Source of the DNA: Paraburkholderia kirstenboschensis | GTDB lineage: Bacteria; Pseudomonadota; Gammaproteobacteria; Burkholderiales; Burkholderiaceae | Reading direction: 5' to 3' | NCBI RefSeq assembly: GCF_904848585.1 | Contig: NZ_CAJHCR010000003.1 | Location: forward strand, 372,001-436,000 | Length of the DNA stretch: 64,000 bases | Shown here: positions 17,342 to 25,550 of the stretch, one piece after another | Numbering within the stretch: position 1 is the stretch's first letter | Layout of the letters: the number at the start of each line of letters is the position of its first letter | Position numbers and translations under genes: made by a program | Notes under the pieces: model-generated | Told to the model about the DNA's origin: nothing | The model's input: the letters and a program-made list of their open reading frames with translations, nothing else | Database searches by the model: none

Positions 17342-17990
17342 GGGGCTTGCCTGCCGCAGCCGACGGCCTCGGAACCGGCGCTATTTCCACGCGACGATTG
17401 CGTGCCCGCCCTGGCTCGTCGGCATTCGAGCTCACGGGTTGTCCGGAGCCGAACGCCGCGGCGAACACCGACGACGCCGGCACGCCCGCATCGATCAGCG
17501 CGCGGGTCACTGTCAACGCGCGCTGCGCCGACAGTTCCCAGTTGTCCGCGAAACGGCGGTTGCCTTCGCGCAGGCGCTGGTCGTCGGTGAAGCCGCTCAC
17601 CATCAGGATCTCGTCGTTCGCGCGCAGATACGCAGACAACGGCCCGGCGAGGCTCTTCAACAGATCGCGCCCTTGCGGCTGCAACTGGTCGGAGTTGAGC
17701 GCGAACAGCACGTTGCCGCTGATGCCGATACGCCCGTTCACCAGCGTCACGCGGCCCGCCGCGAGCGGGCCCGCCAACGCCTGCTCGAGCGTCTTGCGGC
17801 GCTGCGTTTCAAGCTGACGCTGCTTGACCTCCTGGTCGAGCTTGTTCGACAGTTCCAGCTGCACGCCGATGACAGCCACCAGAATCAGCATGAAAGCGCC
17901 GAGCAGCACGGACATCAGGTCGCCGAACGCCGCCCAGATCGGCGCGCCCGGCTCCACGCCGCCGTCGATGTCCTCGCTCATCCCGCTCAT
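17334..17990 (-). CDS. MotB/OmpA-like peptidoglycan-binding stator protein
   Basis: A 218-residue protein with one N-terminal membrane helix (about 18-43). It contains AFGDLMSVLLGAF, where Asp24 lies at the position of the ion-binding Asp of MotB. A short coiled segment (45-75) leads to an OmpA-type domain (about 85-205) with SGFTDDQR, NWELSAQRALTV and ARNRRVEI, the peptidoglycan-binding elements. This is the layout of MotB, TolR/ExbD-like and ZorB subunits. It starts in an ATGA overlap with the DUF802 gene and overlaps the DUF2894 gene, so the products are made together. It probably anchors an ion channel made with the DUF802 protein to the cell wall. Confidence 0.85.
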   Translation of the reverse strand: MSGMSEDIDGGVEPGAPIWAAFGDLMSVLLGAFMLILVAVIGVQLELSNKLDQEVKQRQLETQRRKTLEQALAGPLAAGRVTLVNGRIGISGNVLFALNSDQLQPQGRDLLKSLAGPLSAYLRANDEILMVSGFTDDQRLREGNRRFADNWELSAQRALTVTRALIDAGVPASSVFAAAFGSGQPVSSNADEPGRARNRRVEIAPVPRPSAAAGKPHE

Positions 17991-20518
17991 ACTGCCTCGG
18001 CTCCGTCCGCGGCGCGCTGGGCAGCGAGCTGCTGCAGATCTTCGACGATCTGCTTTTGCGACATCACGCTCAGATCGACCACCTCGCGCGCCTGCGCGAC
18101 GTAGTACGCAAGCTGCTCGTCACTGCGCGCGAGCGACTTGTCGAGCGCGGCCTCGATTCTTTCCAGATGCGCGACGAGCTTGTCGTTCGACTCGCCGAAA
18201 CGCTCCACGGCACCGCCGAACGCTTCGCCGAGGCTCGCCACTTCGACGGCGCCGCCGGTGATCTGCGCGGCAATCGCGCCGATCCTGTCCGCCTCGGCCT
18301 CGACCTTGTCGGTGAACCTCGTGCCGACGCGCTCGAGCAGATCCGCCGACGTCGCGACGAGCGCATCCACCGCCGTGCGCTGCTCCGTCGATGCATGGTT
18401 GACCGCATCGAGCAGCGTTTCGAGCGTCTCCATCAAGCGGCTGCGCTCCTGCAACATTGCGGTGTCGCGCACCATGCTGTCCGAGAGCTTCTGACGCAGT
18501 TCCGCGACCACTTCGGCGGCGGCCTTCGGCGCCTCCGACGCTGCCTGCACGAGCCGCGATATTTCCGCGATCGTCTCGCTGGCATGCGCCTGCGTTTGCG
18601 CAGAGATATCGCTCGCGGTCCGCGCGAGCGTTTCGCATATCTCCTGCTGACGGCTCGCTGTGCGCTCGCCTGCCTGTTGCCATTCCTTGCCGAGGGTGGC
18701 CGCCATCGAATCGAGCTTCGAAGTCCAGGCCGTCAACCGCTCTTCGCTGCGCTCGCCCACTTGCTCCCATTCCTTGCCGAGAGTGGCTGCTATCGAATCG
18801 AGTTTCGAGGTCCACGCCGTGAGCCGCTCTTCGCTGCGCTGGCCCACTTGCTCCCATTCCTTGCCGAGGGTGGCCGCCATCGAATCGAGCTTCGAAGTCC
18901 ACGCCGTCAACTGCTCTTCGCTGCGCTGGCTTGCTTGCTCCCATTCCTTACCGAGGTTGGCCGCCATCGAATCGAGTTTCGAGGTCCACGCAGTCAACCG
19001 CTCTTCGCTGCGCTGGCCCACCTGCTCCCATTCCTTGCCGAGAGTGGCTGCCATCGAATCGAGCTTCGAGGTCCACGCCGTGAGCCGCTCTTCGCTGCGC
19101 TCGCTTGCTTGCTCCCATTCCTTGCCGAGATTGGCCGCCATCGAGGTCAGCGTCGCAGTCCACGCCGCGAGCCGCGCTTCGTCTTGAGAGGCCAGTTGGG
19201 TCTGCAAATCCGCATGCGACTGCCCGACGGCCCGCACCAACGATGCCGAACGCTCTTCGAAGCTTGCCGCCGCCGCAGCGAGCGCCTGCTCGTGCCGCAC
19301 TGCAAGCGTCTCGCCAGCCTGCTCCTGACGTGAAAGCGCTTCCTTCCACGCCTGCGACACGTTGCCCGCCGCGGCTTCCAAACGCGCGGACACGCCGTCG
19401 ACCAGACCGGCCGAGCGCTCGTCGAAAGTCTGTGTAAAGCGCTCCAGCGACGCGCGCAACTGCTGCGTCATTTCCTCGTTCGAGCGCTGCTGGCCCGCCA
19501 GCGCCTTGCCCCAGATGTCGGCGACCGTCGCAGTGGCTGATTCGAACCCGCTCGACAGGCCATCCAGTTGCCACTGAACCGCCTGCGCCACGCTCGCGTG
19601 CAACGCCGTGCTCTCGCGAGCGAGGCCGGCCATCGTTGCCTGCATGACGGGCTCGAGCGCCTCGCCGGCGGCGCGCGTGCTGTCCGCGACGCTCTGCTTG
19701 AGCGACTGCTCCACCGACGCCGCAAGCCGCGTATAGGCGACCTGTGCGTTGCTGTGGAATGCCTCCTGGCTCGCAAGCTGGCGCTCGTTGGAAGCAAGGC
19801 TGTGCTGCTCCAGCGCCGCCATCATCGTTTGCAGGCGGTCGACGAGCGTCGGCATCAATTCGGCCTGCGTTTGCAGGAGCCGGAAGCTTTCGTCGCGCTG
19901 ATGAGCTTGCGAGTAGATACGCAAGCTCGTCGCGATCTTGACGTCGAGCCGTTGCGCCGCTTCGAGCCGCTCGCGGCGGCAAAGCGCCGACAACAAGCCG
20001 AGCATCGCCGAGCTTGCGACGCCCGCGATCGACGTGCCGAACGCGAAGCCAAGCCCCTTGACCGGCGCGGCCAGCGAAGCGCGGATCGCCGCGAGGTCGG
20101 TCGCGCTTTCGAGCGCCATGCCCGTGCCTCGCAGCGTCACGACCATGCCCAGCAGAGTGCCGAGCATGCCGAGCAGCACGAGCAAGCCGACCAGATAAGG
20201 CGTAAGTGCAGGCCCCGGCAACGCAACGCGCTCGCCTTCGATACGCAGCCGCGCGGCATTACGCAGACTCGGATGCAGCAATTCCAGCCATGCGCCTAGC
20301 CGCGGCGGCGGCTCGGACAAACCGGCCACGGCGCGCGCGAGCGTCCCCGTGGCCTGGCTATAGCGGCGCAATTCGAGCGCGCCCGCCAGATAGCAGGCGC
20401 CGATCAGCAGCGTGACCGCCAGCGCCAGCCAGTTCGAACCGACATAGCCGATGGCGATGCCGCACACCGCGGCGAGACCTGCCGCGAACACAACGAATTC
20501 AATACGAAATCTGGACAT
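17987..20518 (-). CDS. DUF802 protein: MotA/ExbB-like channel subunit with long coiled-coil tail
   Basis: An 843-residue inner-membrane protein. Two N-terminal helices (about 8-25 and 30-49) are followed by two more (about 108-130 and 156-178) with the MotA/TolQ/ExbB signature: LVLLGMLGTLLGMVVTL, then KGLGFAFGTSIAGVASSAML. Everything after residue 180 is predicted long helix without membrane segments, about 660 residues, including six 29-residue repeats built on AWTSKLDSMAATLGKEW. This matches the plan of ZorA, whose tail projects far into the cytoplasm. The start at 20518 (MSRFRIEF) is 10 bases after the DUF3348 stop; the longer frame to 20839 is basic and unlikely. It likely forms a proton or sodium-driven unit with the next gene. 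Confidence 0.85.
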   Translation of the reverse strand: MSRFRIEFVVFAAGLAAVCGIAIGYVGSNWLALAVTLLIGACYLAGALELRRYSQATGTLARAVAGLSEPPPRLGAWLELLHPSLRNAARLRIEGERVALPGPALTPYLVGLLVLLGMLGTLLGMVVTLRGTGMALESATDLAAIRASLAAPVKGLGFAFGTSIAGVASSAMLGLLSALCRRERLEAAQRLDVKIATSLRIYSQAHQRDESFRLLQTQAELMPTLVDRLQTMMAALEQHSLASNERQLASQEAFHSNAQVAYTRLAASVEQSLKQSVADSTRAAGEALEPVMQATMAGLARESTALHASVAQAVQWQLDGLSSGFESATATVADIWGKALAGQQRSNEEMTQQLRASLERFTQTFDERSAGLVDGVSARLEAAAGNVSQAWKEALSRQEQAGETLAVRHEQALAAAAASFEERSASLVRAVGQSHADLQTQLASQDEARLAAWTATLTSMAANLGKEWEQASERSEERLTAWTSKLDSMAATLGKEWEQVGQRSEERLTAWTSKLDSMAANLGKEWEQASQRSEEQLTAWTSKLDSMAATLGKEWEQVGQRSEERLTAWTSKLDSIAATLGKEWEQVGERSEERLTAWTSKLDSMAATLGKEWQQAGERTASRQQEICETLARTASDISAQTQAHASETIAEISRLVQAASEAPKAAAEVVAELRQKLSDSMVRDTAMLQERSRLMETLETLLDAVNHASTEQRTAVDALVATSADLLERVGTRFTDKVEAEADRIGAIAAQITGGAVEVASLGEAFGGAVERFGESNDKLVAHLERIEAALDKSLARSDEQLAYYVAQAREVVDLSVMSQKQIVEDLQQLAAQRAADGAEAV
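18660..19181 (-). repeat. Six 87-bp tandem repeats in the DUF802 gene tail
   Basis: A common CATTCCTTGCCGAG block recurs at 18681, 18768, 18855, 18942, 19029 and 19116, exactly 87 bases apart, so each unit encodes 29 residues. The central copies are nearly identical at DNA level and the outer two have drifted, the pattern of expansion from the middle. Array edges are approximate. Confidence 0.93.
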
Positions 20519-20528
20519 AGTGTCCCAG

Positions 20529-21428
20529 TTAGCGAGTACGAAGGGCGGCGAGCAGCCCTTCGACCGGTTGTAAACGAACATCCAGCTCAGCAAGCAACAC
20601 GCTCTGCATGTCCTTGCGGAAAACGTCGAGCCAGGCACCGTGCGCGCCCGCCGGGGCGGGCGTCGGCGCTGCTTCAGGGGCGGGGGCTTGCGGCTGGGGC
20701 TGGGCCTGAGCCTGAACGCGGGCCTTGGCCTCGACACTAGCCTCAGCGCCACTGCCGGCTGCGGCTGCGGCTTTGCTTGCTGCCTCGCTTGCCGCGCGGC
20801 TCGCTGCGCTGTCCGCTTGTGCGCCGTCGTCCGCCGCATGTTCCGCGTCCTGCGCCTGCTGCGCGGCGTCGCGCAGCCGCTCGAAGTGCCCGGCGAGGAG
20901 CACGGGTACGCTCGCCAGCAGATTCCGCTCGCGCTCGCCGAGCGCGCGCTCCATCACGGCGTCCAGCAGCGCGAGGCGGCCCATTGCGGGAGTCTTCGCG
21001 GCGAGCAGCGCCCGCAGCCGGCCGCGCAAATTGCCGACACCCGTTTCCATCGATTGCTGCATGGTCTGGTAGCGTTGGCGAAACAACGCGTAGTCCACCG
21101 GCACGGCCTGCGGCTCGATGTACCCGGCACCGCGGCGCCTCGCGACGGCAAACGCGCTGTCGCCCGTAATGGTCTTGACGAGCGACGCACGCACGCGCGC
21201 GCACTCCGCCTCCTCCGCGCTGCCGAACGCTCGCGGGGCCACGGGCACCGAGGGCGGCGCGCCGGTGAGCGCCGAAGACAGCGCAATCGCGTCCGTCCAG
21301 CCGAGCCACTGGCTCAGCCTGTCGGACAGCGACTGCCGGGGTTCGGGGACATCGGAATCGGCGAAACGTGCCAGCAGGCGGATGAGCGCCGGGCCGCTGG
21401 GAGCTGTGCGCTGAAGGGCTTGCAACAT
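20529..21428 (-). CDS. DUF3348 domain protein, first gene of motor-like operon
   Basis: A 299-residue soluble protein. The N-terminal 200 residues form the DUF3348 domain, with FADSDVPEPRQSLSDRLSQW, then YALFRQRYQTMQQSMETGVG and a helical GRLALLDAVMERALGERERN. The next 60 residues are Ala/Pro/Gln-rich linker, and a last helix reads WLDVFRKDMQSVLLAELDVRL. No catalytic motif is seen. It is the first gene of the DUF3348-DUF802-OmpA-DUF2894 operon, all on one strand with 10-base or negative spacing, and is probably a cytoplasmic assembly factor or signal-input subunit. GGTGGT precedes the ATG. Confidence 0.8.
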   Translation of the reverse strand: MLQALQRTAPSGPALIRLLARFADSDVPEPRQSLSDRLSQWLGWTDAIALSSALTGAPPSVPVAPRAFGSAEEAECARVRASLVKTITGDSAFAVARRRGAGYIEPQAVPVDYALFRQRYQTMQQSMETGVGNLRGRLRALLAAKTPAMGRLALLDAVMERALGERERNLLASVPVLLAGHFERLRDAAQQAQDAEHAADDGAQADSAASRAASEAASKAAAAAGSGAEASVEAKARVQAQAQPQPQAPAPEAAPTPAPAGAHGAWLDVFRKDMQSVLLAELDVRLQPVEGLLAALRTR

Positions 21429-21605
21429 ACCACCGGATGCAAAAAAGTCAGCAGTTTACACGCTGACGCGGACGACGGCTTCTGTCCCCCGAAGATCGGT
21501 CCGCAACGCGAGCGTCTCGCGGCCCTGGATATTGTGTCCGGCAGAGCCCGCGCGTCTGACCGGCGGCCCCATGATCACGCGATGCATAAGCACGAACGCA
21601 TTCGC

Positions 21606-22253
21606 TCAGATAGCCCCGCGCGGACGATGCTCGTCCGTATCGACGCAGCACACGAGCGCATCGGCGTCTTCGTCACCGACGCTCAGATAGATGTGCCCAA
21701 CCGAGCTGTCGAAGTAAAGACTGTCGCCCGGCATCAGCTTGAACGACTTGCCGTTTTCGAAGCGCAGTTCGAGCTTGCCGCTCAGCAGGAAAACGAACTC
21801 TTCGCCCGAGTGCCGGATGTACTCCGGGAAGTCGGACACGGCGCGGGCGTGAATGTGCGCGCGCATCGGCATCATGCGTTTGCCGGTCAGACTGTTCGCC
21901 AGCATGCCGTACTCGTAGTTCGGCGTGTCGTAGATCTGCTGCTTGCCCGCCGCCGTGAAAGACGGCTTCATCGCACCGGCGGCCGGCTTGCGGCGCCGCC
22001 CGAAGATCGCGTCGAATTCTAGTTCCAGCGAATGCGCGAGCGCCGCGAACTTGTCGTAGGTCAGCGCGATGTCGCCGCGCTCGGCCTTCGAGATCGTCGA
22101 CACCGCAATACCCGAACGCTCCGACAACTCGGCCAGCGTCAGCCCGCGCGCTTTGCGCGCCTGCCGCAAATGCGCGCCCACCAGCTTGTGATCGAGCGAG
22201 GGCGGCGCTTCATGTCCGGGCGCCTCCTGTTGTTTCACTACGGCTTTGGCCAT
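21606..22253 (-). CDS. XRE-family regulator with C-terminal cupin domain
   Basis: A 215-residue regulator. The HTH (about 25-80) reads GAHLRQARKARGLTLAELSE and SGIAVSTISKAERGDIALTY. The cupin sensor (about 130-205) has IRHSGEEFVFLLSGKLELRF and MPGDSLYFDSSVGHIYLSV. Such proteins usually repress a neighbouring transport or catabolic operon and release on binding a small ligand. It is divergent from the MFS transporter, amidase remnant and amino-acid oxidase genes, which are its likely targets. AGGTGAG precedes the ATG at 22253, so I reject the longer frame to 22430, which would cross the operator. Confidence 0.88.
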   Translation of the reverse strand: MAKAVVKQQEAPGHEAPPSLDHKLVGAHLRQARKARGLTLAELSERSGIAVSTISKAERGDIALTYDKFAALAHSLELEFDAIFGRRRKPAAGAMKPSFTAAGKQQIYDTPNYEYGMLANSLTGKRMMPMRAHIHARAVSDFPEYIRHSGEEFVFLLSGKLELRFENGKSFKLMPGDSLYFDSSVGHIYLSVGDEDADALVCCVDTDEHRPRGAI

Positions 22254-22281
22254 CTCACCTGATTCCGCTTGCCATGAAAAT

Positions 22282-22322
22282 TTCTCGTATGTGAGAACTT
22301 TATTTTTTCTCGTATATGATAA
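22282..22322 (+). promoter_or_regulatory. Twin operator between XRE-cupin gene and MFS gene
   Basis: Two related sites lie 25 bases apart: TTCTCGTATGTGAGAA at 22282-22297, a TTCTC/GAGAA inverted repeat, and TTCTCGTATATGATAA at 22307-22322, degenerate on the right. They sit in an AT-rich stretch between the divergent starts and are probable binding sites for the XRE-cupin protein. Confidence 0.65.
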
Positions 22323-22359
22323 CTCACGTCGATTCCACCTTCTTTGTGGGAACCCTATC

Positions 22360-23646
22360 GTGTCCACCCTTGCTCTCAGTAAGCCCGGTTTGACCAGGAC
22401 TCGCGTCATTACTGCCACGACCATCGGCACGGCGCTCGAATTCTACGACTTCACGATCTACAGCTTCTTTGCTATCCAGATCGGGCAGTTGTTCTTTCCG
22501 GGCGCGTCGCCGGTCAACCAGTTCCTGCTGTCGATCGGCGTATTCGGCGTCGGCTTCGTGGTCCGGCCTCTGGGCGGCGTGGTGATCGGCGCCTATGCGG
22601 ACCGCGCGGGGCGCAAGAACGCGATGGTCCTCACCATCATGCTAATGGCGCTCAGCTGCGCGATGATCGCGTGCGCGCCGACTTATGCGGTTGCGGGACT
22701 CGCCGCGCCGTTGATCGTGCTCGTGGCGCGCCTGATCCAGGGTTTCGCGGCGGGCGGCGAGTTCGGGCCGGGCACGACGCTGCTGGTCGAATACGCGACC
22801 GACGACACCCGCGCCTTCTTTGCAAGCTGGAACTTCGCCGCGACCGCCGCAGGGCTCGTGCTCGGCGCGCTCGTCGCGACGCTCGTCAACGTACTGCTGC
22901 CGAAGCAGGCAGTGCTCGAATGGGGCTGGCGTCTTCCGTTCGTGCTCGGCATCATCGCGGCACCGGCCGGTATGTTGATCCGCAGGCGGCTCGAAGAAAC
23001 GCTGACCGGGCGCAAGCCCGGTGAACCGGCGCCGCGCGGCGCGCTGAAGGCCGCGCTGACCACGCACCTGAAGCTGACGATTCTCGGCACCTTCGCGGAA
23101 TTGGGCGGCTCGGTTTCCGTCTATATCACCGCGTTTTTTCTGCCGAGCCATGCGGTGCGCACGCTGCATCTTTCTTCCACGTCCGCGGTGATCTCGGGTA
23201 TCGTCAGTTCGCTCGCGCTCTTCGTGGCGGCGCCGCTCGCGGGCATGCTGGCCGATCGCTTCACCCGCAAGCGCGTGCTCGTGATTTCCCGTGTGGCGAT
23301 GCTGTTGCTCGTGTATCCGGCGTTTGCATTTCTGAGTGCGCATCCGTCCATGACCGCGCTTTGCATAATTTCAGCGCTGCTCGCCGTGTTCGTGTCCGGG
23401 CAGATCGTGCCGGTGCTGGTGATGATTCCGGAACTGTTCCCGAAACATGTGCGCGCAACGGGAATTGCGTTGACGTATGTGGTGAGCGCTTCGTTCTTCG
23501 GCGGCTTCTCGCCGTTTATCGCAAGCTGGCTGGTCGCGCGCACCGGCAATCCGCTTGCGCCGGCCTGGTATGTCGCCGCTGCCTGCGCGATCTCGCTAGT
23601 GCCCGTGATCTGGCTGCAAGATCGTACCGGCGAAGCGCTCGGCTGA
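22360..23646 (+). CDS. MFS transporter, metabolite:H+ symporter (MHS) type
   Basis: A 428-residue, twelve-helix transporter. Its N-terminus VITATTIGTALEFYDFTIYS is the hallmark of the MHS group (citrate, proline/betaine and shikimate symporters). The loop motifs GAYADRAGRKNAM and GMLADRFTRKRVL are in place, as is QGFAAGGEFGPGTTLLVEY. I start it at the GTG at 22360, after GTGGGAA; the frame is open from 22246, but that part covers the operator. Placed before an amidase remnant and a D-amino-acid-dehydrogenase-like gene, it may import an amino-acid-derived or amide substrate, which is inference. Confidence 0.87.
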   Translation: MSTLALSKPGLTRTRVITATTIGTALEFYDFTIYSFFAIQIGQLFFPGASPVNQFLLSIGVFGVGFVVRPLGGVVIGAYADRAGRKNAMVLTIMLMALSCAMIACAPTYAVAGLAAPLIVLVARLIQGFAAGGEFGPGTTLLVEYATDDTRAFFASWNFAATAAGLVLGALVATLVNVLLPKQAVLEWGWRLPFVLGIIAAPAGMLIRRRLEETLTGRKPGEPAPRGALKAALTTHLKLTILGTFAELGGSVSVYITAFFLPSHAVRTLHLSSTSAVISGIVSSLALFVAAPLAGMLADRFTRKRVLVISRVAMLLLVYPAFAFLSAHPSMTALCIISALLAVFVSGQIVPVLVMIPELFPKHVRATGIALTYVVSASFFGGFSPFIASWLVARTGNPLAPAWYVAAACAISLVPVIWLQDRTGEALG

Positions 23647-23704
23647 GAATGAATACGCAACAGGCAAGAACGCAATGCGCAAGAACTCAATGAGCGAGGA
23701 GACG

Positions 23705-23863
23705 ATGAGTCCCGACAACCCATTGCTCAAGTGCAGAGCGGCTGAGTTGCGCCGCATGATCGGCGCGAAGGAAATCTCGCCGGTCGAACTGCTCGACGCG
23801 CACCTCCTCTTATCAACCGGTCCGGCTCGAACGGCTCGGGCCTCTCAGCGCTTTAACCGATGA
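23705..23863 (+). pseudogene. Amidase gene remnant (5' end only)
   Basis: The first 34 codons after the ATG at 23705 (ribosome site GAGGAGAC) read as an amidase N-terminus, with CRAAELRRMIGAKEISPVELL, the usual opening helix of amidase-signature enzymes. From about 23807 the match ends and the frame runs 18 unrelated codons to a stop. The Gly/Ser-rich signature and Ser-Ser-Lys catalytic residues are gone. An internal deletion of over 1 kb is the simplest reading. The remnant still ends in an ATGA overlap with the next gene, so it may now act only as a translated leader. Confidence 0.7.
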
Positions 23864-25101
23864 CTGCAATCAAATTCGATACCGTGGTGTTAGGCGCTGG
23901 CATTGTCGGCGTGTGCGTGGCCGTGCATCTGCAACAACGCGGCCGCCAGGTCGCGCTGGTCGATCGCAAACTGCCCGGCAACGAGACTTCGTTTGGCAAC
24001 GCAGGCCTGATCCAGCGCGAAGGCGTCTATCCGTATGCATTCCCACGCGGACTCGGTGCCCTGCTTCGGTACGCGCGCAATCAGTCGCTCGACGTTCGCT
24101 ACCATGGCGATGCGCTGTTCCATGCCGCGCCGTTTCTGTGGAAATACTGGCGTAATTCCGAGCCGGCGAAACACGCTGCAATCGCGAGGTCTTACTCCAC
24201 GCTCATCGAACACTGCGTGAGCGAGCACCGCGCGTTGGCCGCAAACGCGGGCGCGAGTGCATTGCTTCGGCCCACCGGCTGGATCAAGGTGTTTCGCAGC
24301 ACCGCGGCGCAAGACGCGGAAATACGCCTTGCGGAGCAATGGCGCCGCGAATATGGCGTTGAATTCGAAACGCTCGACGCCGCCCGCTTGCAGCAGGCCG
24401 AACCCGATCTCGACAAGGCATTGCAAGGTGGCCTGCGCTACACGCAAGCCGATTCGGTGAGCGATCCAAACGCGCTCGTCTCGGCCTACGCAAAGTACTT
24501 CGAGACACTCGGCGGACGCATCTTCACCGGCGATGCGAATACGCTTCGCAATGGCTGGGAGGTGACGACAAACGCGGGGACTATCGCGGCCTCTTCGGTG
24601 GTCGTGGCACTCGGGCCGTGGTCGGACGTTCTCAGTTCGAGACTCGGTTATCGCCTGCCGCTCGGCGTCAAGCGCGGCTATCACATGCACTATTCGCCGC
24701 GGGCTGGAGCACGCCTCAATCATCCGGTGCTCGACGTGGAAAATGGCTACCTGCTCGCGCCAATGGCACGCGGCATCCGCTTGACGACCGGCGCAGAGAT
24801 TGCGCTGCGCGACTCGCCGAAAACGCCTACGCAACTCGCCGCTGTCGAACCGATTGCGCGCACGCTGTTTCCACTGGACCAACGTGTCGACGATCAACCG
24901 TGGATGGGCGCGCGGCCTTGCACGCCCGACATGATGCCGGTGATCGGGCGCGCCGAAAAACATCAGGGCTTATGGTTCGCCTTCGGCCACGCGCATCATG
25001 GACTCACGTTAGGGCCAGTGACAGGCCGCCTCATCGCCGAAATGATGACGGGTGAGCAAACGCTGGTGGATTCGCGACCGTTCAGAGTGGACCGGTTCTA
25101 A
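23860..25101 (+). CDS. FAD-dependent D-amino acid dehydrogenase-like oxidoreductase (DAO family)
   Basis: A 413-residue flavoprotein of the DAO family. The FAD motif VVLGAGIVGVCVAVHLQQRG is at residues 9-28, followed by ETSFGNAGL, which resembles DadA. The C-terminal FAD contact is GLWFAFGHAHHGLTLGPVTG, and WMGARPCTPDMMPVIG precedes it. It oxidises an amino or imino acid and passes electrons to the respiratory chain. It shares an operon with the MFS transporter and the amidase remnant, and a hairpin terminator follows. DadA itself is only one option; opine or hydroxyproline-type substrates are equally possible. Confidence 0.85.
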   Translation: MTAIKFDTVVLGAGIVGVCVAVHLQQRGRQVALVDRKLPGNETSFGNAGLIQREGVYPYAFPRGLGALLRYARNQSLDVRYHGDALFHAAPFLWKYWRNSEPAKHAAIARSYSTLIEHCVSEHRALAANAGASALLRPTGWIKVFRSTAAQDAEIRLAEQWRREYGVEFETLDAARLQQAEPDLDKALQGGLRYTQADSVSDPNALVSAYAKYFETLGGRIFTGDANTLRNGWEVTTNAGTIAASSVVVALGPWSDVLSSRLGYRLPLGVKRGYHMHYSPRAGARLNHPVLDVENGYLLAPMARGIRLTTGAEIALRDSPKTPTQLAAVEPIARTLFPLDQRVDDQPWMGARPCTPDMMPVIGRAEKHQGLWFAFGHAHHGLTLGPVTGRLIAEMMTGEQTLVDSRPFRVDRF

Positions 25102-25109
25102 CGGCGAGC

Positions 25110-25137
25110 GCGAGCGGCGTTAACGCCGCTCGCTTTT
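25110..25137 (+). terminator. Rho-independent terminator after the DAO-family gene
   Basis: A perfect 10-bp GC-rich stem, GCGAGCGGCG and CGCCGCTCGC, closes on a TTAA loop and is followed by TTTT, nine bases after the stop codon. Confidence 0.85.
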
Positions 25138-25165
25138 ACCGACGTGGCCAGCGCGCTCGCCCGCT

Positions 25166-25438
25166 TCAATGCAGCGGTTGCAGTGCCGCCCAGCAGGTCC
25201 AGCCACCATCGCTCTCGGCCACGCTAACACGCAACGCGCGCGAGCCGTCGGCAAAAATCAACGACTCTGTACGGCAAGCGTTGCTACCGGGAATATCGCG
25301 TAAACGCACGAAGCCGCACTCATGTTTGAACATCAGGTTTCCCTCACGCAATATGCCGAGGTAAGACGGCTCCGGTTCGTCGAATGGCTGAAGTGTGCAA
25401 CGGTTCAGCAGCACAGCAGCGACTTCTGCATCGCACAT
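25166..25438 (-). CDS. Hypothetical protein, 90 aa
   Basis: A small soluble protein I do not recognise. It starts MCDAEVAAVLL; the ATG at 25438 follows GAGGAGAG, a strong ribosome site. It has three Cys in the first 45 residues (CDAEV, NRCTLQ, KHECGF) and a C-terminal WTCWAALQPLH. The central ESLIFADGSRALRVSVAE looks like beta strands. There is no signal peptide or membrane helix. It stands alone between the DAO terminator and the GGDEF-EAL gene, and codon bias looks native. Confidence 0.6.
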   Translation of the reverse strand: MCDAEVAAVLLNRCTLQPFDEPEPSYLGILREGNLMFKHECGFVRLRDIPGSNACRTESLIFADGSRALRVSVAESDGGWTCWAALQPLH

Positions 25439-25550
25439 GGTCTCTCTCCTCATTTGCAGAACACCGTCCTTGCGAGGGGCACTCGATCTGGGCGTTTATA
25501 TAAATTCATTCTAGAAAGCATCGCAGAAAACTCCACTTTTTTATTGAGGA

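Noticed and set aside
18660..19181. The 87-bp repeats as a CRISPR-like or minisatellite locus
   Set aside because: There are no unique spacers, and the repeats keep the reading frame of a coiled protein.
20519..20839. A 107-residue N-terminal extension of the DUF802 protein
   Set aside because: The extension is Arg/Pro-rich and overlaps the DUF3348 coding end; the ATG at 20518, just before the membrane helices, is the natural start.
16505..21428. Calling this operon a true Zorya system
   Set aside because: No ZorC/ZorD or ZorE homologue is adjacent, and the neighbours are housekeeping genes, so only a ZorAB-like motor plan is claimed.
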